DNA of 64,000 bases from Salsuginibacillus halophilus (GTDB taxonomy: Bacteria > Bacillota > Bacilli > Bacillales > Marinococcaceae): contig NZ_PYAV01000002.1 in the NCBI RefSeq assembly GCF_003014715.1, positions 62,001-126,000 on the forward strand, read 5' to 3'. Made by a program: the position numbers and the translations under genes. How positions within the stretch are numbered: position 1 is the stretch's first letter; each line of letters begins with the position of its first letter. A model generated the notes under the pieces. The model was given only the letters and a program-made list of their open reading frames with translations. It made no database searches and was not told the origin of the DNA. Of this stretch, positions 43,910 to 52,866 are shown piece after piece.

Positions 43910-44020
43910 TTTAATCACCCTTTCTCTCTACAGTATGATCATTGTAGCAGAGAAAAAGCTCACCATGACATCAAAAGCCTCCATCCGTTATGTAAAACAG
44001 ATGGAGGCTGCCCGGTCATT

Positions 44021-44149
44021 TTACTTTTTCGCTTGTTCTGTGTGCGCTTTTCCGCAGCAGTTAGAGCAGGTTCCGTATAGCGTTGCAGTCTTCTCACCAA
44101 TCACGTGATCAATCGTTTGGTCGCACTCCCGGCATACAATCGTTTCCAT
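44021..44149 (-). CDS. GapA-binding peptide SR1P
   Basis: 42 residues from the ATG at 44149, with AAAGGAG upstream. METIVCRECDQTIDH, then EKTATLYGTCSNC, gives four cysteines in two C-x2-C pairs, as in SR1P of B. subtilis (39 residues). In that species SR1P binds glyceraldehyde-3-phosphate dehydrogenase GapA and promotes its binding to RNase J1. RNase J1 and pyruvate dehydrogenase are encoded in this window. The peptide is made from an SR1-like RNA. The few extra residues (KAHTEQAKK) at the end vary in the family. Confidence 0.82.
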   Translation of the reverse strand: METIVCRECDQTIDHVIGEKTATLYGTCSNCCGKAHTEQAKK

Positions 44150-44163
44150 TTCGCCCACTCCTT

Positions 44164-44178
44164 TTGAAAGCGTTTTTA
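44164..44178. promoter_or_regulatory. cre-like site in the SR1 leader
   Basis: TTGAAAGCGTTTTTA matches the CcpA consensus WTGNAANCGNWWNCA at 14 of 15 positions. It lies between the start of transcription and the SR1P ribosome site, where bound CcpA could block elongation. Confidence 0.5.
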
Positions 44179-44195
44179 AAATGTGTTGTACAATT

Positions 44196-44224
44196 ATATT
44201 ATGATGTCACAATAGAAAAGTCAA
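44196..44224 (-). promoter_or_regulatory. SR1 promoter
   Basis: On the minus strand TTGACT (44224-44219) is followed after 17 bases by TAATAT (44201-44196), within an extended AT-rich -10 region that also contains TATAAT at 44198-44193. The start is near 44188. Confidence 0.65.
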
Positions 44225-44232
44225 CAATAAAT

Positions 44233-44243
44233 TGTATGACACA
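44233..44243 (-). promoter_or_regulatory. CcpN-like operator
   Basis: TGTGTCATACA (minus strand) fits the CcpN consensus TRTGHYATAYW at every position. A second partial match, TGTGACATCAT, lies in the spacer (44211-44201). In B. subtilis CcpN represses SR1 on glycolytic carbon sources. Confidence 0.5.
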
Positions 44244-44251
44244 ATCAAAAT

Positions 44252-44908
44252 AAAAAAAGCCTCCGATGAACGGAGGTTTCAGCGTGTAGACAAACTTTCA
44301 AGAAAAGCGGAGGCTGATGTCGCTTTTCGGCGGACGCTTGCACCCGGAGGGCACAAGTGCGACATCGGTTTGATCTGCGCTCACGCTTGATCGCACCGTG
44401 TCTTCTTAGCCCCCGTCACGGCCTCAACTTCCTCGGCAGAAAGTCACTGCCTGCGGGATTTTCGGCTCGCGCTGTTCCTGGTGGCGTCGCCGCCGGCGCT
44501 CGTCAGCCTTGCGTCATTTGATGGTCATGAATTGTAGAGAACCTTTTGGTCAAGCGATATTTAGATGAATCAATTTCATCATGACGCTTCATGAGCGATC
44601 AAGCGAACCATATCCAATGGAAATCCTTAATGATCCGTTAACTAACAAGTAACCGAAACAAAAGACGGCGACTCCCAGAGGATCAAGCGCAGGCTGAAGA
44701 TCCACTTGTTCGATTGGCAATCAAATCGAACAAGTTAGCTGAAGCCAAGCCCTCGGGAAAGCGTCCGTCTGAGGTGAAGGTTACGTTCATGATTCGGTTT
44801 TTTCTCTTAATAGGGCAGCCAGCGGCGGTTGAAGCCGTAAGTTGTGAGTTAATGTTAAGTTTTGTACTTTGTCTACAGCCTGAAACCTCCGATAAACAGA
44901 GGTTTTTT
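44252..44908. repeat. 657-bp non-coding element with terminal inverted repeats
   Basis: The ends 44252-44294 and 44868-44908 are inverted copies, about 80 percent identical over 41-43 bases; both contain CGGAGGTTTCAG and TGTAGACAAA. Each end can fold as a small hairpin. The interior is rich in palindromes: AGAAAAGCGG...CGCTTTTC near 44301-44328, and ACTTGTTCGATT pairing with AATCGAACAAGT near 44704-44736. No convincing coding frame or transposase is present. A segment is repeated at 15056-15170. It resembles the large palindromic repeats of halophilic bacilli and may be a MITE. Confidence 0.75.
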
Positions 44909-44913
44909 CTATT

Positions 44914-45357
44914 TTAAGAAGTCCACACTGCATAGCGATTTTCAATAAAACGCTGAACTTCTTTAAGTAGCACGATTTCATCTTCTTGAATAACCGGTCG
45001 TTCTGGAACTGTATGGAACACAAACATTTGCTTCAGCAAAGCATTATCATATATCGGTAATATGGCACTAAAAGACCGCTTCCCGTAATGAACCGATAAA
45101 TCTCCACGAACAGCACATAAACTTAATGGTCCTTCGCCGAACGATTCTTTAAAAGAAAAATGAGTTTTACCATAGCAAAATACTTGTTGAAATTTATTTT
45201 CTTCAACTTTATACAAGGCCTGTCCTTCAAGATACCAACAATGTTCAGAAAAAATTTGTGCAATGGAGAAATAAAAATCTTCAACGGAACGAGCAGCATC
45301 GTACGCACGGCCAATATCTAAACGAATATCATCTAGAATTACAGCGCGTTGATCCAT
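44914..45357 (-). CDS. GAF-domain-like protein
   Basis: 147 residues from the ATG at 45357, with AAGGGGAG upstream. The chain has the GAF pattern: an N-terminal helix (DDIRLDIGRAYDAARSVEDFYFSIAQIFSEHCWYLEGQALYKVEE in pieces), a strand-rich core (FQQVFCYGKTHFSF, SFSAILPIYDNALLKQMFVFHT), and a C-terminal helix (IVLLKEVQRFIENRY). No output domain follows, so it may be a small sensor or reductase-like protein. The ligand is unknown. Its end lies six bases from the TIR element, whose end hairpin may help terminate it. Confidence 0.65.
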   Translation of the reverse strand: MDQRAVILDDIRLDIGRAYDAARSVEDFYFSIAQIFSEHCWYLEGQALYKVEENKFQQVFCYGKTHFSFKESFGEGPLSLCAVRGDLSVHYGKRSFSAILPIYDNALLKQMFVFHTVPERPVIQEDEIVLLKEVQRFIENRYAVWTS

Positions 45358-45462
45358 ACAATCTCCCCTTAAAACTTTAACAAGTTGATTTTTTTCAGCA
45401 TAGCACAAACCTTTCACCACATGTTATAGCTTCGGGAAGAATCGACAAAATTACTCACAACT

Positions 45463-46608
45463 TTATGAATTTTCTGGCTCGCGTGGCTTAAAAATTTCCT
45501 GCAGTACTTCGATTGTTTCATCCTCTGTTAATGGCTCGAAAAACAAATCCCCATAGATTAATAGATCGTGGTGAAGATGCAAACCATCGTCTGTATTCGC
45601 TACAGAAGCACTCGTCCCAGTATTTCCTACGTAACCGATGACGGTATGTTCATCAATCGATTCACCGAGTTCTAAACCCTCTGGTATTGAATCCAGGTGA
45701 GCAAATCTATTCATAACACCATTATCATATTGCACCCAAACTTGTTTACCACGCAGACGGTCAAGGATATATTCAGGGGTTTCCCCTGCTTCAGCAGCGA
45801 TATCAAGATCGGCCAGTCGCTCTTCAACTGAACTATATTCTTCAAAATCGTGATCGACGCGGACTACTTTTCCTTCAGCCATCCCATATATCGGTGTATC
45901 TGTTGTAATTTCCACCCCTGAAGCGTAATCGTACCAGTCTATGCCTTCATGCACCCCATTACGATAAGCTCGCTCTGCTCCCGGTAAATGGCTGTCTACT
46001 GTACTCACTTCAGCATGATCAATCGGCGAGTGTAAAAATGACAAGTAATCAATCATTGTCTCTGCATCCCAAGAGCTTTCGCTCATAACAACTTCATCCT
46101 CAGGACCACTTACAGGCACAACTTCAGGTTCAATTTGAAATTGCACAACCTCATCCTCTATTTCATATTCAGTTCCTAAGCCTTTTTCGAGAAACTCAAC
46201 TGGCAAATACGGGGTTTCATCTTCAAGGATCAAGGTCACTTCCTCTGTAGCCGGATACTCACCGTTATGTTCAAATACTGGTACACCATAAACAAATTCA
46301 AATATTTCGTCCTCTTTTTCCAATGTTAATGTTCGATTTAAATCATCATACTTTTTCTCACCATCTAGTGCATCAGCAAGGTCAACCGCTTTTACAACTT
46401 CTTTATCATCGATGGTATGCACTACAGTTTGATGCTTCTGCTCCTCGTATTCTGCATCCTCTTGAACTGTATCTTCTCCCTCATCATCTTCAAACTCTGT
46501 ACTATTTTCCTCTGCCGCTTCGTCTTCTTGATTTACAGTTACCGGCTCATCTTGGCATGCAACCATTGCGAAAGCCCCTGCAAGTAAAGCTGTCCATACT
46601 CGCTTCAA
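45463..46608 (-). CDS. M23 family metallopeptidase lipoprotein
   Basis: About 381 residues. The TTG at 46608 is the chosen start; ribosome signals (AAAGG) are weak and a TTG 12 bases earlier is possible. A signal ending in MVAC predicts a lipoprotein. A Glu/Asp-rich linker (about 25-60) precedes a copper-amine-oxidase-like N-domain (LNRTLTLEKEDEIF, PYLPVEFLEKGLG). The C-terminal peptidase domain has HEGIDWYD and HLHHD, the zinc ligands of lysostaphin-type peptidases. It should cut peptidoglycan cross-links. It follows the deacetylase lipoprotein gene by 18 bases, forming a wall-remodelling pair. Confidence 0.82.
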   Translation of the reverse strand: MKRVWTALLAGAFAMVACQDEPVTVNQEDEAAEENSTEFEDDEGEDTVQEDAEYEEQKHQTVVHTIDDKEVVKAVDLADALDGEKKYDDLNRTLTLEKEDEIFEFVYGVPVFEHNGEYPATEEVTLILEDETPYLPVEFLEKGLGTEYEIEDEVVQFQIEPEVVPVSGPEDEVVMSESSWDAETMIDYLSFLHSPIDHAEVSTVDSHLPGAERAYRNGVHEGIDWYDYASGVEITTDTPIYGMAEGKVVRVDHDFEEYSSVEERLADLDIAAEAGETPEYILDRLRGKQVWVQYDNGVMNRFAHLDSIPEGLELGESIDEHTVIGYVGNTGTSASVANTDDGLHLHHDLLIYGDLFFEPLTEDETIEVLQEIFKPREPENS

Positions 46609-46626
46609 AACGTGTCCCAACCTTTC

Positions 46627-47502
46627 TTAAGCTTCTTCTTCAGCGCGTTCAATATCATCCGGGTCTACAAATTTATAGCCCTTATCCCGCAAACCTTCAA
46701 TAATTTCAGGCAAAGCTTCAAGTGACCACTCCCGGTCATGCATGAGTAAGTTTGCCCCATCCTGCAACAGTTCAGTTTCCACCATCTGCGCTGCTAAAGG
46801 AGCCGCTTCAGTAAACTCCGCAACCCAGTCATATCCATATGTCCAATTCATAGCAAGCATCTGCTCTTCATTCATAATTTGTGCTGAAATATCGGTATTT
46901 GCACCGTGAGGCGCACGGAAAAAGTCCGGACGTTCACCTGTTAAATCCTCTAACTTATCACTTAACCCGATGATCTCTTGACGCTGCTCTTCTTCAGTTA
47001 TATTTTGTAAATTTTGATGTGTCATTGTATGGTTTCCGATTTCAAAACCATAATCTATGATTTCTTCTAACTGCTCAATTCCTTCTTCATCATTTAAAAA
47101 ATGACCGTTCACAAAAAAGATCGCCGGTACATCATGCTCATGCAGTACCTCTGCCATCTTATGTCCATGCTCATCCGGTGCGTCATCAATTGTCATTAAA
47201 ACAACATTTTCCGGCGCATCTTCTTTCGGTTGAACCGACCAATTGTTTTCATTTAAAACATACTTAGGTTCAATACTTGTTTCATCTTCTAACTCTTGGT
47301 CATTTTCAACTTCTTCTTCAGCTTCTTCGTTCTCTTCGTCTATTTCTTCTTCATCACTTTGTTCCTCATTACTTTCTGTTTCAATATCATCGGCAACCTC
47401 ATCATTCGTTTCTTCCTCAACTGATGAGTCGCTTTCACTACAAGCAGTCATTATTCCTGTCATTAACGATATTGCCCCTATTGTTCGTATGTATTTACGC
47501 AT
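46627..47502 (-). CDS. polysaccharide deacetylase lipoprotein with acidic linker
   Basis: 291 residues. The signal ends in GIMTAC (lipid-modified cysteine). About 50 residues of nearly pure Glu/Asp/Ser follow (about 25-76). The NodB domain (about 98-285) has MTIDDAPDEH for motif 1, GNHTMTH for the H-x3-H zinc site, and RAPHG for motif 3. It should remove acetyl groups from peptidoglycan or related glycans outside the membrane. AAAGGGG precedes the ATG. The acidic linker suggests adaptation to high salt. Confidence 0.88.
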   Translation of the reverse strand: MRKYIRTIGAISLMTGIMTACSESDSSVEEETNDEVADDIETESNEEQSDEEEIDEENEEAEEEVENDQELEDETSIEPKYVLNENNWSVQPKEDAPENVVLMTIDDAPDEHGHKMAEVLHEHDVPAIFFVNGHFLNDEEGIEQLEEIIDYGFEIGNHTMTHQNLQNITEEEQRQEIIGLSDKLEDLTGERPDFFRAPHGANTDISAQIMNEEQMLAMNWTYGYDWVAEFTEAAPLAAQMVETELLQDGANLLMHDREWSLEALPEIIEGLRDKGYKFVDPDDIERAEEEA

Positions 47503-47909
47503 ATTTTTCCCCTTCCATAATTTTTCTTCATCTTAACACAAAGAAAAAAATATGTAGAGATTTATAGAAAAAGGTCATAGTTTCAAAATCCCCTTCATCC
47601 GTGGTTTTCATCGTATGATTTGTTCAGGATTTAATAAATTTTTTGAAGTATAAAGAGTTTTTTATGCTGTGTAAATTTTGCTGAACCTAAATACCATGTT
47701 ATAATTAATTTCGTGGTTTTTTGCATACCTAAGTACATCGTCTTTTGAAGAATTTGGTTGATTTTACATACAACCATGCCCGGCCACTTCAGAGGCTGTA
47801 CTCGTTCGTGGAAACGTCAGGTTTGGTGAGCCTGTCCGTGATCCAAAACAACTATCAAAGTTAAACCATCACGCTACAACTAACGTCATGAAAGGTGGTT
47901 ATTTGCGTA
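47503..47909. other. non-coding interval upstream of the BCCT carrier
   Basis: No supported gene. It includes the carrier's promoter and a leader of about 200 bases with no recognised riboswitch. Confidence 0.5.
47678..47705 (+). promoter_or_regulatory. promoter of the BCCT carrier
   Basis: TTGCTG (47678-47683) and TATAAT (47700-47705) with 16 bases between, about 200 bases before the start codon. The suboptimal -35 and long leader would fit osmotic control, but this is inference. Confidence 0.5.
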
Positions 47910-49640
47910 ATGAAGAAGCTGACATCTGTATTTATGATTTCAGTTGTCATTGCCTTCGCTTTCGTTTTATGGGGAGCTATTGCCCCCGGCAATCTTAATG
48001 CTGTGACAACTGAAATCCAAGGATTCATATCAACACAACTTGGCTGGTTTTACTTACTGGCCGCGTCAGGTTTTCTAGTCTTCGCTTTATTTCTTATTTT
48101 CAGTCCGTACGGGCGCATTAAACTTGGTAAACCTGATGATCAACCCGAATACGGTTACTTAACATGGTTTGCGTTTCTTTTTACAGCCGGTATGGGTATC
48201 GGGCTTGTGTTCTGGGGAGCTGCAGAACCACTTTACCATTACTATGCTCCGCCAAGCGGCGACGGGGAAACGACACAGGCCGCCAACGATGCAATGCAGT
48301 ATTCATTTTTCCACTGGGGACTTCACCCTTGGGCTTTTTATGCTGTTGTGGCACTGGCACTTGCCTACTTTAAATTCCGTCATGATGCACCAGGCGTTGT
48401 AAGTGCAACATTTCGTCCTTTAATTGGCGACAAAGTCGACTCCGGCTGGGGCTCGCTGATTAATATCCTTGTTGTTTTTGCGACGATCTTCGGTGTGGCA
48501 ACGTCACTCGGTTTAGGTACTGCTCAGGTTGGTGCCGGATTAGATCATATTTTTGGTTTTATTACAAATGACATCGGCACCCAGCTGCTGATCATTCTTG
48601 CAATCACCATTATGTATATGATTTCATCTCTAACCGGTTTAAACCGCGGCATCAAGTATTTGAGTAGGGCAAACATCATTTTAGCGCTAGGACTGATGGC
48701 TTTTGTGCTAATTGTAGGTCCGACCGTAACAATTATGAGTGCGTTCACGACAACGCTTGGAAGCTACTTACAGAACCTTCCGGCAATGAGCTTCAACCTT
48801 GAGCCGTTCGGTGCAGAGGGTACATCGGCATGGATTGAAGACTGGACCATTTTCTATTGGGCTTGGTGGCTCTCATGGGCACCTTATGTAGGTACATTTA
48901 TTGCACGAGTTTCCCGCGGACGTACCATTCGTGAGTTTGTGATCGGTGTACTTGCCGTTCCGACGATTTTTGGTACTCTTTGGTTCGCAACCTTCGGCGG
49001 CTCTGCAATTCATTTTGACGGTGTATATGGAGGCGCGTTATATGACACGATGGTAGATGAAGGTGGCGGTGAAGAAGTCGCCCTCTATTCATTACTTGAT
49101 GTTTTACCTTTATCTGAAATCGTATCAGTCATTGCGGTACTTCTCATTATATCTTTCTTTGTTACATCTGCAGACTCTGCAACCTTTGTACTCGGCATGC
49201 AGACGACAAACGGCAGTTTGAACCCACCAGTTTCAGTTAAGTTTATCTGGGGTATTATTCAATCTTCTGCTGCTGCAGTTCTTTTGTATTCCGGTGGTCT
49301 CGGTGCATTGCAGACCGCGGCGATCATTTCGGCCCTGCCATTCACAATTATAATGATCTTTATGATCATATCTGTGATCAAATCATTACGACAGGAACGG
49401 CCGAATATTCATGCAGAACGCACGAAGCTGCGTGAAGAGCGCGGCCGCTTGAAAGAAGAAAAAGAGCGGTTGAAACGTGAAAAAGCGCAGTTCAAAAAGG
49501 AACAAGCACAACTACGTACAACCCGGAAAAATCAACGTCAGCCAAAGCAGAACGAAAGTCAAGATGGCTCTGATGCACCATCTGAAGATGATTCAAAATC
49601 TGAAGATGAAAGTTCATCGTCAGATCATGATCCAAAATAA
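47910..49640 (+). CDS. BCCT family betaine/choline/carnitine transporter
   Basis: 576 residues from the ATG at 47910; AAAGGTGG lies about 13 bases upstream, so a GTG at 47895 remains possible. Twelve helices follow the BCCT pattern: WFAFLFTAGMGIGLVFWGAAEPLYHY near 85-110 and the substrate box WTIFYWAWWLSWAPYVGTFIARVSRGRTIREF near 310-340. The C-terminal 75 residues are charged, with a likely coiled coil and a Ser/Asp-rich end, as in osmosensing members such as BetP. It should import glycine betaine or similar osmolytes with sodium or protons. Monocistronic. Confidence 0.93.
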   Translation: MKKLTSVFMISVVIAFAFVLWGAIAPGNLNAVTTEIQGFISTQLGWFYLLAASGFLVFALFLIFSPYGRIKLGKPDDQPEYGYLTWFAFLFTAGMGIGLVFWGAAEPLYHYYAPPSGDGETTQAANDAMQYSFFHWGLHPWAFYAVVALALAYFKFRHDAPGVVSATFRPLIGDKVDSGWGSLINILVVFATIFGVATSLGLGTAQVGAGLDHIFGFITNDIGTQLLIILAITIMYMISSLTGLNRGIKYLSRANIILALGLMAFVLIVGPTVTIMSAFTTTLGSYLQNLPAMSFNLEPFGAEGTSAWIEDWTIFYWAWWLSWAPYVGTFIARVSRGRTIREFVIGVLAVPTIFGTLWFATFGGSAIHFDGVYGGALYDTMVDEGGGEEVALYSLLDVLPLSEIVSVIAVLLIISFFVTSADSATFVLGMQTTNGSLNPPVSVKFIWGIIQSSAAAVLLYSGGLGALQTAAIISALPFTIIMIFMIISVIKSLRQERPNIHAERTKLREERGRLKEEKERLKREKAQFKKEQAQLRTTRKNQRQPKQNESQDGSDAPSEDDSKSEDESSSSDHDPK

Positions 49641-49650
49641 TTGAACCTAA

Positions 49651-49686
49651 ATAACCCCCGCTGTAACCCAAACAGCGGGGATTATT
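49651..49686 (+). terminator. intrinsic terminator of the BCCT carrier
   Basis: CCCCGCTGT pairs with ACAGCGGGG around seven bases, then ATTATTTATT. Confidence 0.8.
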
Positions 49687-49691
49687 TATTC

Positions 49692-50020
49692 GCTCTACAA
49701 TATTTGTTGAAGTTTTAGAAAAAAACATATAAAAACACGCAAGCACCAAGATCCTTCAAACTTGAATTATTGAGAAACAAGAGAAAGATAGGAGTTACGT
49801 GTATATATATTTTGCCATGTCTATCCCTGGTTTAGAAGAAAAGAAGATAATGAGAACAAAACAGCACCGGCTGCCTTGCCTGTAAAGAGCGGACAAACCG
49901 TACACACGGTTACCGCACACAATAAGTCCAACTTCTAGAGGTGTGTGTAACAAACCACCTAGCTATTTTACCGGAAACACCGCTATGCCTGCTCCTGTGA
50001 GAAATGGTTTCCTGAATAGA
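49692..50020 (+). mobile_element. ISL3-family insertion sequence relic, 5' end only
   Basis: 49692-49800 matches the upstream end of the relic at 15275-15775 (CTCTACA-A/G-TATTTGTTG, AACACGCAAGC, GATAGGAGTT). Beyond it three frames hold fragments of an ISL3 transposase N-terminus: MSIPGLEEKK; CLACKERTNRTHGYRTQ then a stop; and RYACSCEKWFPE in another frame. Frameshifts and stops show it is dead, and the rest of the element is missing. It follows the BCCT carrier terminator directly. Confidence 0.8.
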
Positions 50021-50032
50021 AAACGACACATA

Positions 50033-50074
50033 AAGAGCCCTTCGATCCTCTACAAACAGAATCGAAGGGCTCTT
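50033..50074 (-). terminator. intrinsic terminator of pdhABCD
   Basis: AAGAGCCCTTCGAT pairs perfectly with ATCGAAGGGCTCTT, eleven bases beyond the pdhD stop. Confidence 0.85.
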
Positions 50075-50084
50075 ATTTATTTCT

Positions 50085-51497
50085 TTATTTAATGTGAACC
50101 GGACGACCGATCGCAACTTCTGCTGCTTCCATCGTGATTTCACCCATCGTAGGGTGCGCATGAATAGTCATCGCCAAGTCTTCAGCAGTCATCCCTGCTT
50201 CGATTGCAAGGCCTACCTCAGCAATCATATCAGAAGCATTCGGTCCTGCAACTTGTCCTCCAATAACTAAACCATCGTCTTTGCGAGTGACAAGTTTCAA
50301 GAAACCATCAGATGCATTTAATGACAAGGCTCTACCGTTTGCCTGAAACGGAAACTTAGAACCAACTGCATCAAAGCCGGCTTCCTTTGCTTCTGCTTCT
50401 GTATAACCAACAGAAGCTAGTTCAGGTTCACTGAATGCTACTAGTGGAATACCAAGGTAGTCTACTTCAGAAGCTTCACCGGAGATTACCTCAGCAGCTA
50501 CTTTACCTTCGTAAGAAGCTTTGTGAGCAAGTGGCGGGCCATCGATGATATCACCAATTGCATAAATATTGCTTACGCTTGTGCGACACTGCTTATCTAC
50601 CTCAATCAAGCCGTTATCGCTCATTTTCACACCGAGCTGCTCAAGGCCGAGCTCATCGGTGTTCGGCTTACGACCGACACATACAAGTACGTAGTCTGCA
50701 TCATATGTTTGTTCTTCACCTTTAACTTCTGCAGAAACTTTAACACCACTGTCACTTTCTTCAACACCTGTAGCTTTTGCCTCAGTCGCAAAAGTTACAC
50801 CTTTTTTCTTTAAAGAACGCTGCACGAGCTGAGCCATCTGCTTTTCAAAACCGGCAAGAATACGAGAGCCACCTTCAAGAACCGTGACTTCTGTCCCAAG
50901 GCTCGCGTATGCACCCGCAAGCTCTACACCGATATAGCCGCCGCCGATCACGACAAGTTTCTCAGGAACGTCTTGAAGTTCTAAAGCTTTCGTTGAATCA
51001 AGAACGCGATCGCTGTACTTAAATGTCGGAAGTTCGATCGGACGTGAACCTGTAGCAACAATGCAGTTATTAAATTTGTACGTTTGCGAGCTGTATTCGT
51101 CTTGAGAAACTTTTACAGTACTATCATCGGAGAAGTAAACCTCACCGTGTACAATGTTGACATTGTTCCCTTTCAACAAACCTTCAACCCCGCCGGTCAA
51201 TTTCTGCACGACGCTGTTTTTCCATTCCTGTACTTTTGAGAAGTCAAGCTTTGCTCCTTCAGAGGTAATACCCATGTCGTCGTAACCTTCGCTGACGGAC
51301 TCATATTTGTGGCCTGCTTCAATTAACGCTTTGGATGGAACACAACCTACGTTTAAGCAAACACCGCCAAGGTTCCCCTTTTCAACAATTGTTACTTTTT
51401 GACCCAATTGTGCCGCACGAATTGCAGCGACATAGCCACCTGGACCGGCACCTACAACGAGCGTATCAATTTCTTCTGCAAAATCCCCTACTACCAT
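50085..51497 (-). CDS. pdhD: dihydrolipoyl dehydrogenase (E3)
   Basis: 470 residues; the ATG has GGAGGGG upstream and overlaps the pdhC stop region (TAACATG). FAD-binding [10 protein letters not shown] at 16-25, redox-active disulfide C47/C52 in [19 protein letters not shown]-binding [17 protein letters not shown] near 183, and the C-terminal HAHPTMGE active base. It reoxidises the dihydrolipoyl arm of E2 with NAD+. Last gene of the pyruvate dehydrogenase operon. Confidence 0.97.
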   Translation of the reverse strand: MVVGDFAEEIDTLVVGAGPGGYVAAIRAAQLGQKVTIVEKGNLGGVCLNVGCVPSKALIEAGHKYESVSEGYDDMGITSEGAKLDFSKVQEWKNSVVQKLTGGVEGLLKGNNVNIVHGEVYFSDDSTVKVSQDEYSSQTYKFNNCIVATGSRPIELPTFKYSDRVLDSTKALELQDVPEKLVVIGGGYIGVELAGAYASLGTEVTVLEGGSRILAGFEKQMAQLVQRSLKKKGVTFATEAKATGVEESDSGVKVSAEVKGEEQTYDADYVLVCVGRKPNTDELGLEQLGVKMSDNGLIEVDKQCRTSVSNIYAIGDIIDGPPLAHKASYEGKVAAEVISGEASEVDYLGIPLVAFSEPELASVGYTEAEAKEAGFDAVGSKFPFQANGRALSLNASDGFLKLVTRKDDGLVIGGQVAGPNASDMIAEVGLAIEAGMTAEDLAMTIHAHPTMGEITMEAAEVAIGRPVHIK

Positions 51498-51498
51498 G

Positions 51499-52794
51499 TT
51501 ACCCCTCCATTATCATTAATTCAGGATCATTGAGCAAACGCTTCACTTGATTCAAAGCGTTTTGAGCTGTCACACCATCAATAAGACGATGATCATAACT
51601 TAAGGATAAAGCAAGCATAGGTCGGCTGACAACTTCCCCGTCACGAACAACAGCTTTTTCTTCAATTCGACCGATGCCAAGTATTGCTACTTCTGGATGA
51701 TTAATAACCGGTGTGAACCAAGCACCCTGCGCGGAACCAACATTTGAAATTGTGCTTGTACCGCCCTTCATTTCATCAGAACTTAGCTTACCATCGCGTG
51801 CTTTAACAGCGAGGTCGTTAATTTCATCTGCAAGCATGAATATTGATTTGCTGTCCGTCCCTCGAACAACCGGCACAACCAAACCTTGATCTGTGTCCGC
51901 TGCAATACCAACATTGTAGTAATTTTTATAAACGATTTCCTGGTTTTCATCATCAATTGAAGCATTCAACGCCGGGTATTTGCGCAATGCAGAAGTGTAA
52001 GCTTTCACAACGTATGGCAGGTACGTCAACTTAATATCTTGATCAGCTGCTACCGGCTTAAACTTCTTGCGGTTTTCAACAAGGGCACTCACATCAACTT
52101 CATCCATATGCGTAACATGCGGTGCTGTGTGCTTAGAGTTCACCATTGCGTTTGCAATTGCTTTACGGATGCCCTTCAATGGTACGCGCTCTTCGTCGCC
52201 TGCTGAAGCTGCAGCTGCTGGTGCGCTTTGCGCTGTCTTTTCTTTCTGCTTTTCTTCAGTTGCTGTGTCTTCTTGCTGTGCAGGTGCCTCTGTATCACCG
52301 GAAAGGTGCGCGTCAATATCTTCTTTCAAGATACGACCGTTTTTGCCGCTGCCTTTAACTTTATTTATATTGACGTCTTTTTCACGAGCATACTTTCGAA
52401 CAGTAGGCATCGCAATTACACGCTCGTTATCGCTTTCTTCGGATGCTTCAGCTTCTTCTGCAGCCGGAGCCTCACTAGATTCAGCTGAAGTGCTTTCTTT
52501 ACTTTCGGAAGTATCTGCTGCTTCAGAGGATTCTTCTTCAGCTTCTTCCTCGCCGCTTCCGTCATCAACTGTTAAGATGACATCTCCTACAACAACTGTC
52601 TCTCCTTCACTTGCTTTCAAACTAAGCACAGTACCTTCTACAGGGGACGGGATCTCTACTACAGCTTTGTCGTTTTGGACTTCACAAAGTACATCGTCCT
52701 CTTGAACCGTGTCGCCCTCTTTAATCATCCATTTTACAATTTCACCTTCATGAATACCTTCACCAATATCTGGTAGTTCGAATTTATATGCCAC
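51499..52794 (-). CDS. pdhC: dihydrolipoyllysine acetyltransferase (E2)
   Basis: 431 residues from the GTG at 52794, nine bases after AAAGGAGG. The single lipoyl domain (1-80) carries lipoyl-lysine K43 in NDKAVVEIP. An acidic linker, a peripheral-subunit-binding domain ([29 protein letters not shown] in parts, about 125-165), an Ala/Glu/Gln linker, and the catalytic core follow. The catalytic histidine is H402 in SYDHRLIDG. It transfers the acetyl group to CoA and forms the core of the complex. It is separated from pdhB by about 140 bases with a large hairpin, so it may also have its own expression control. Confidence 0.96.
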   Translation of the reverse strand: MAYKFELPDIGEGIHEGEIVKWMIKEGDTVQEDDVLCEVQNDKAVVEIPSPVEGTVLSLKASEGETVVVGDVILTVDDGSGEEEAEEESSEAADTSESKESTSAESSEAPAAEEAEASEESDNERVIAMPTVRKYAREKDVNINKVKGSGKNGRILKEDIDAHLSGDTEAPAQQEDTATEEKQKEKTAQSAPAAAASAGDEERVPLKGIRKAIANAMVNSKHTAPHVTHMDEVDVSALVENRKKFKPVAADQDIKLTYLPYVVKAYTSALRKYPALNASIDDENQEIVYKNYYNVGIAADTDQGLVVPVVRGTDSKSIFMLADEINDLAVKARDGKLSSDEMKGGTSTISNVGSAQGAWFTPVINHPEVAILGIGRIEEKAVVRDGEVVSRPMLALSLSYDHRLIDGVTAQNALNQVKRLLNDPELMIMEG

Positions 52795-52866
52795 GTGCAA
52801 GTTCCTCCTTTGTACAATTCAAAATTCATCAATCAGCTGCAGCTGTAAATGCTTTGAATGGAAAAA

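Larger units (their letters stand above)
43972..44188 (-). ncRNA. SR1-like dual-function small RNA
   Basis: A transcript from the promoter at 44196-44224 to the terminator at 44010-43976 would be about 215 nucleotides, close to the roughly 205-nucleotide SR1 of B. subtilis. It encodes an SR1P-like peptide and lies between pdh and ykt genes as SR1 does. The terminator is GCCTCCATC pairing with GATGGAGGC followed by TTTT. In B. subtilis SR1 base-pairs with ahrC mRNA; pairing here was not tested. The RNA boundaries are inferred from sequence. Confidence 0.7.

Noticed and set aside
44714-44917. 67-codon reading frame inside the TIR element
   Set aside because: It spans a palindrome and the terminal repeat, has no ribosome site and resembles no protein.
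47242-47567. Two Ser/Leu-rich plus-strand frames of about 97 codons
   Set aside because: They are antisense to the Glu/Asp-rich linker of the deacetylase lipoprotein and carry no start signals.
52067-52705. 212-codon plus-strand reading frame, Ser/Ala-rich
   Set aside because: It is the antisense of pdhC; its composition mirrors the acidic linkers and it lacks a start signal.
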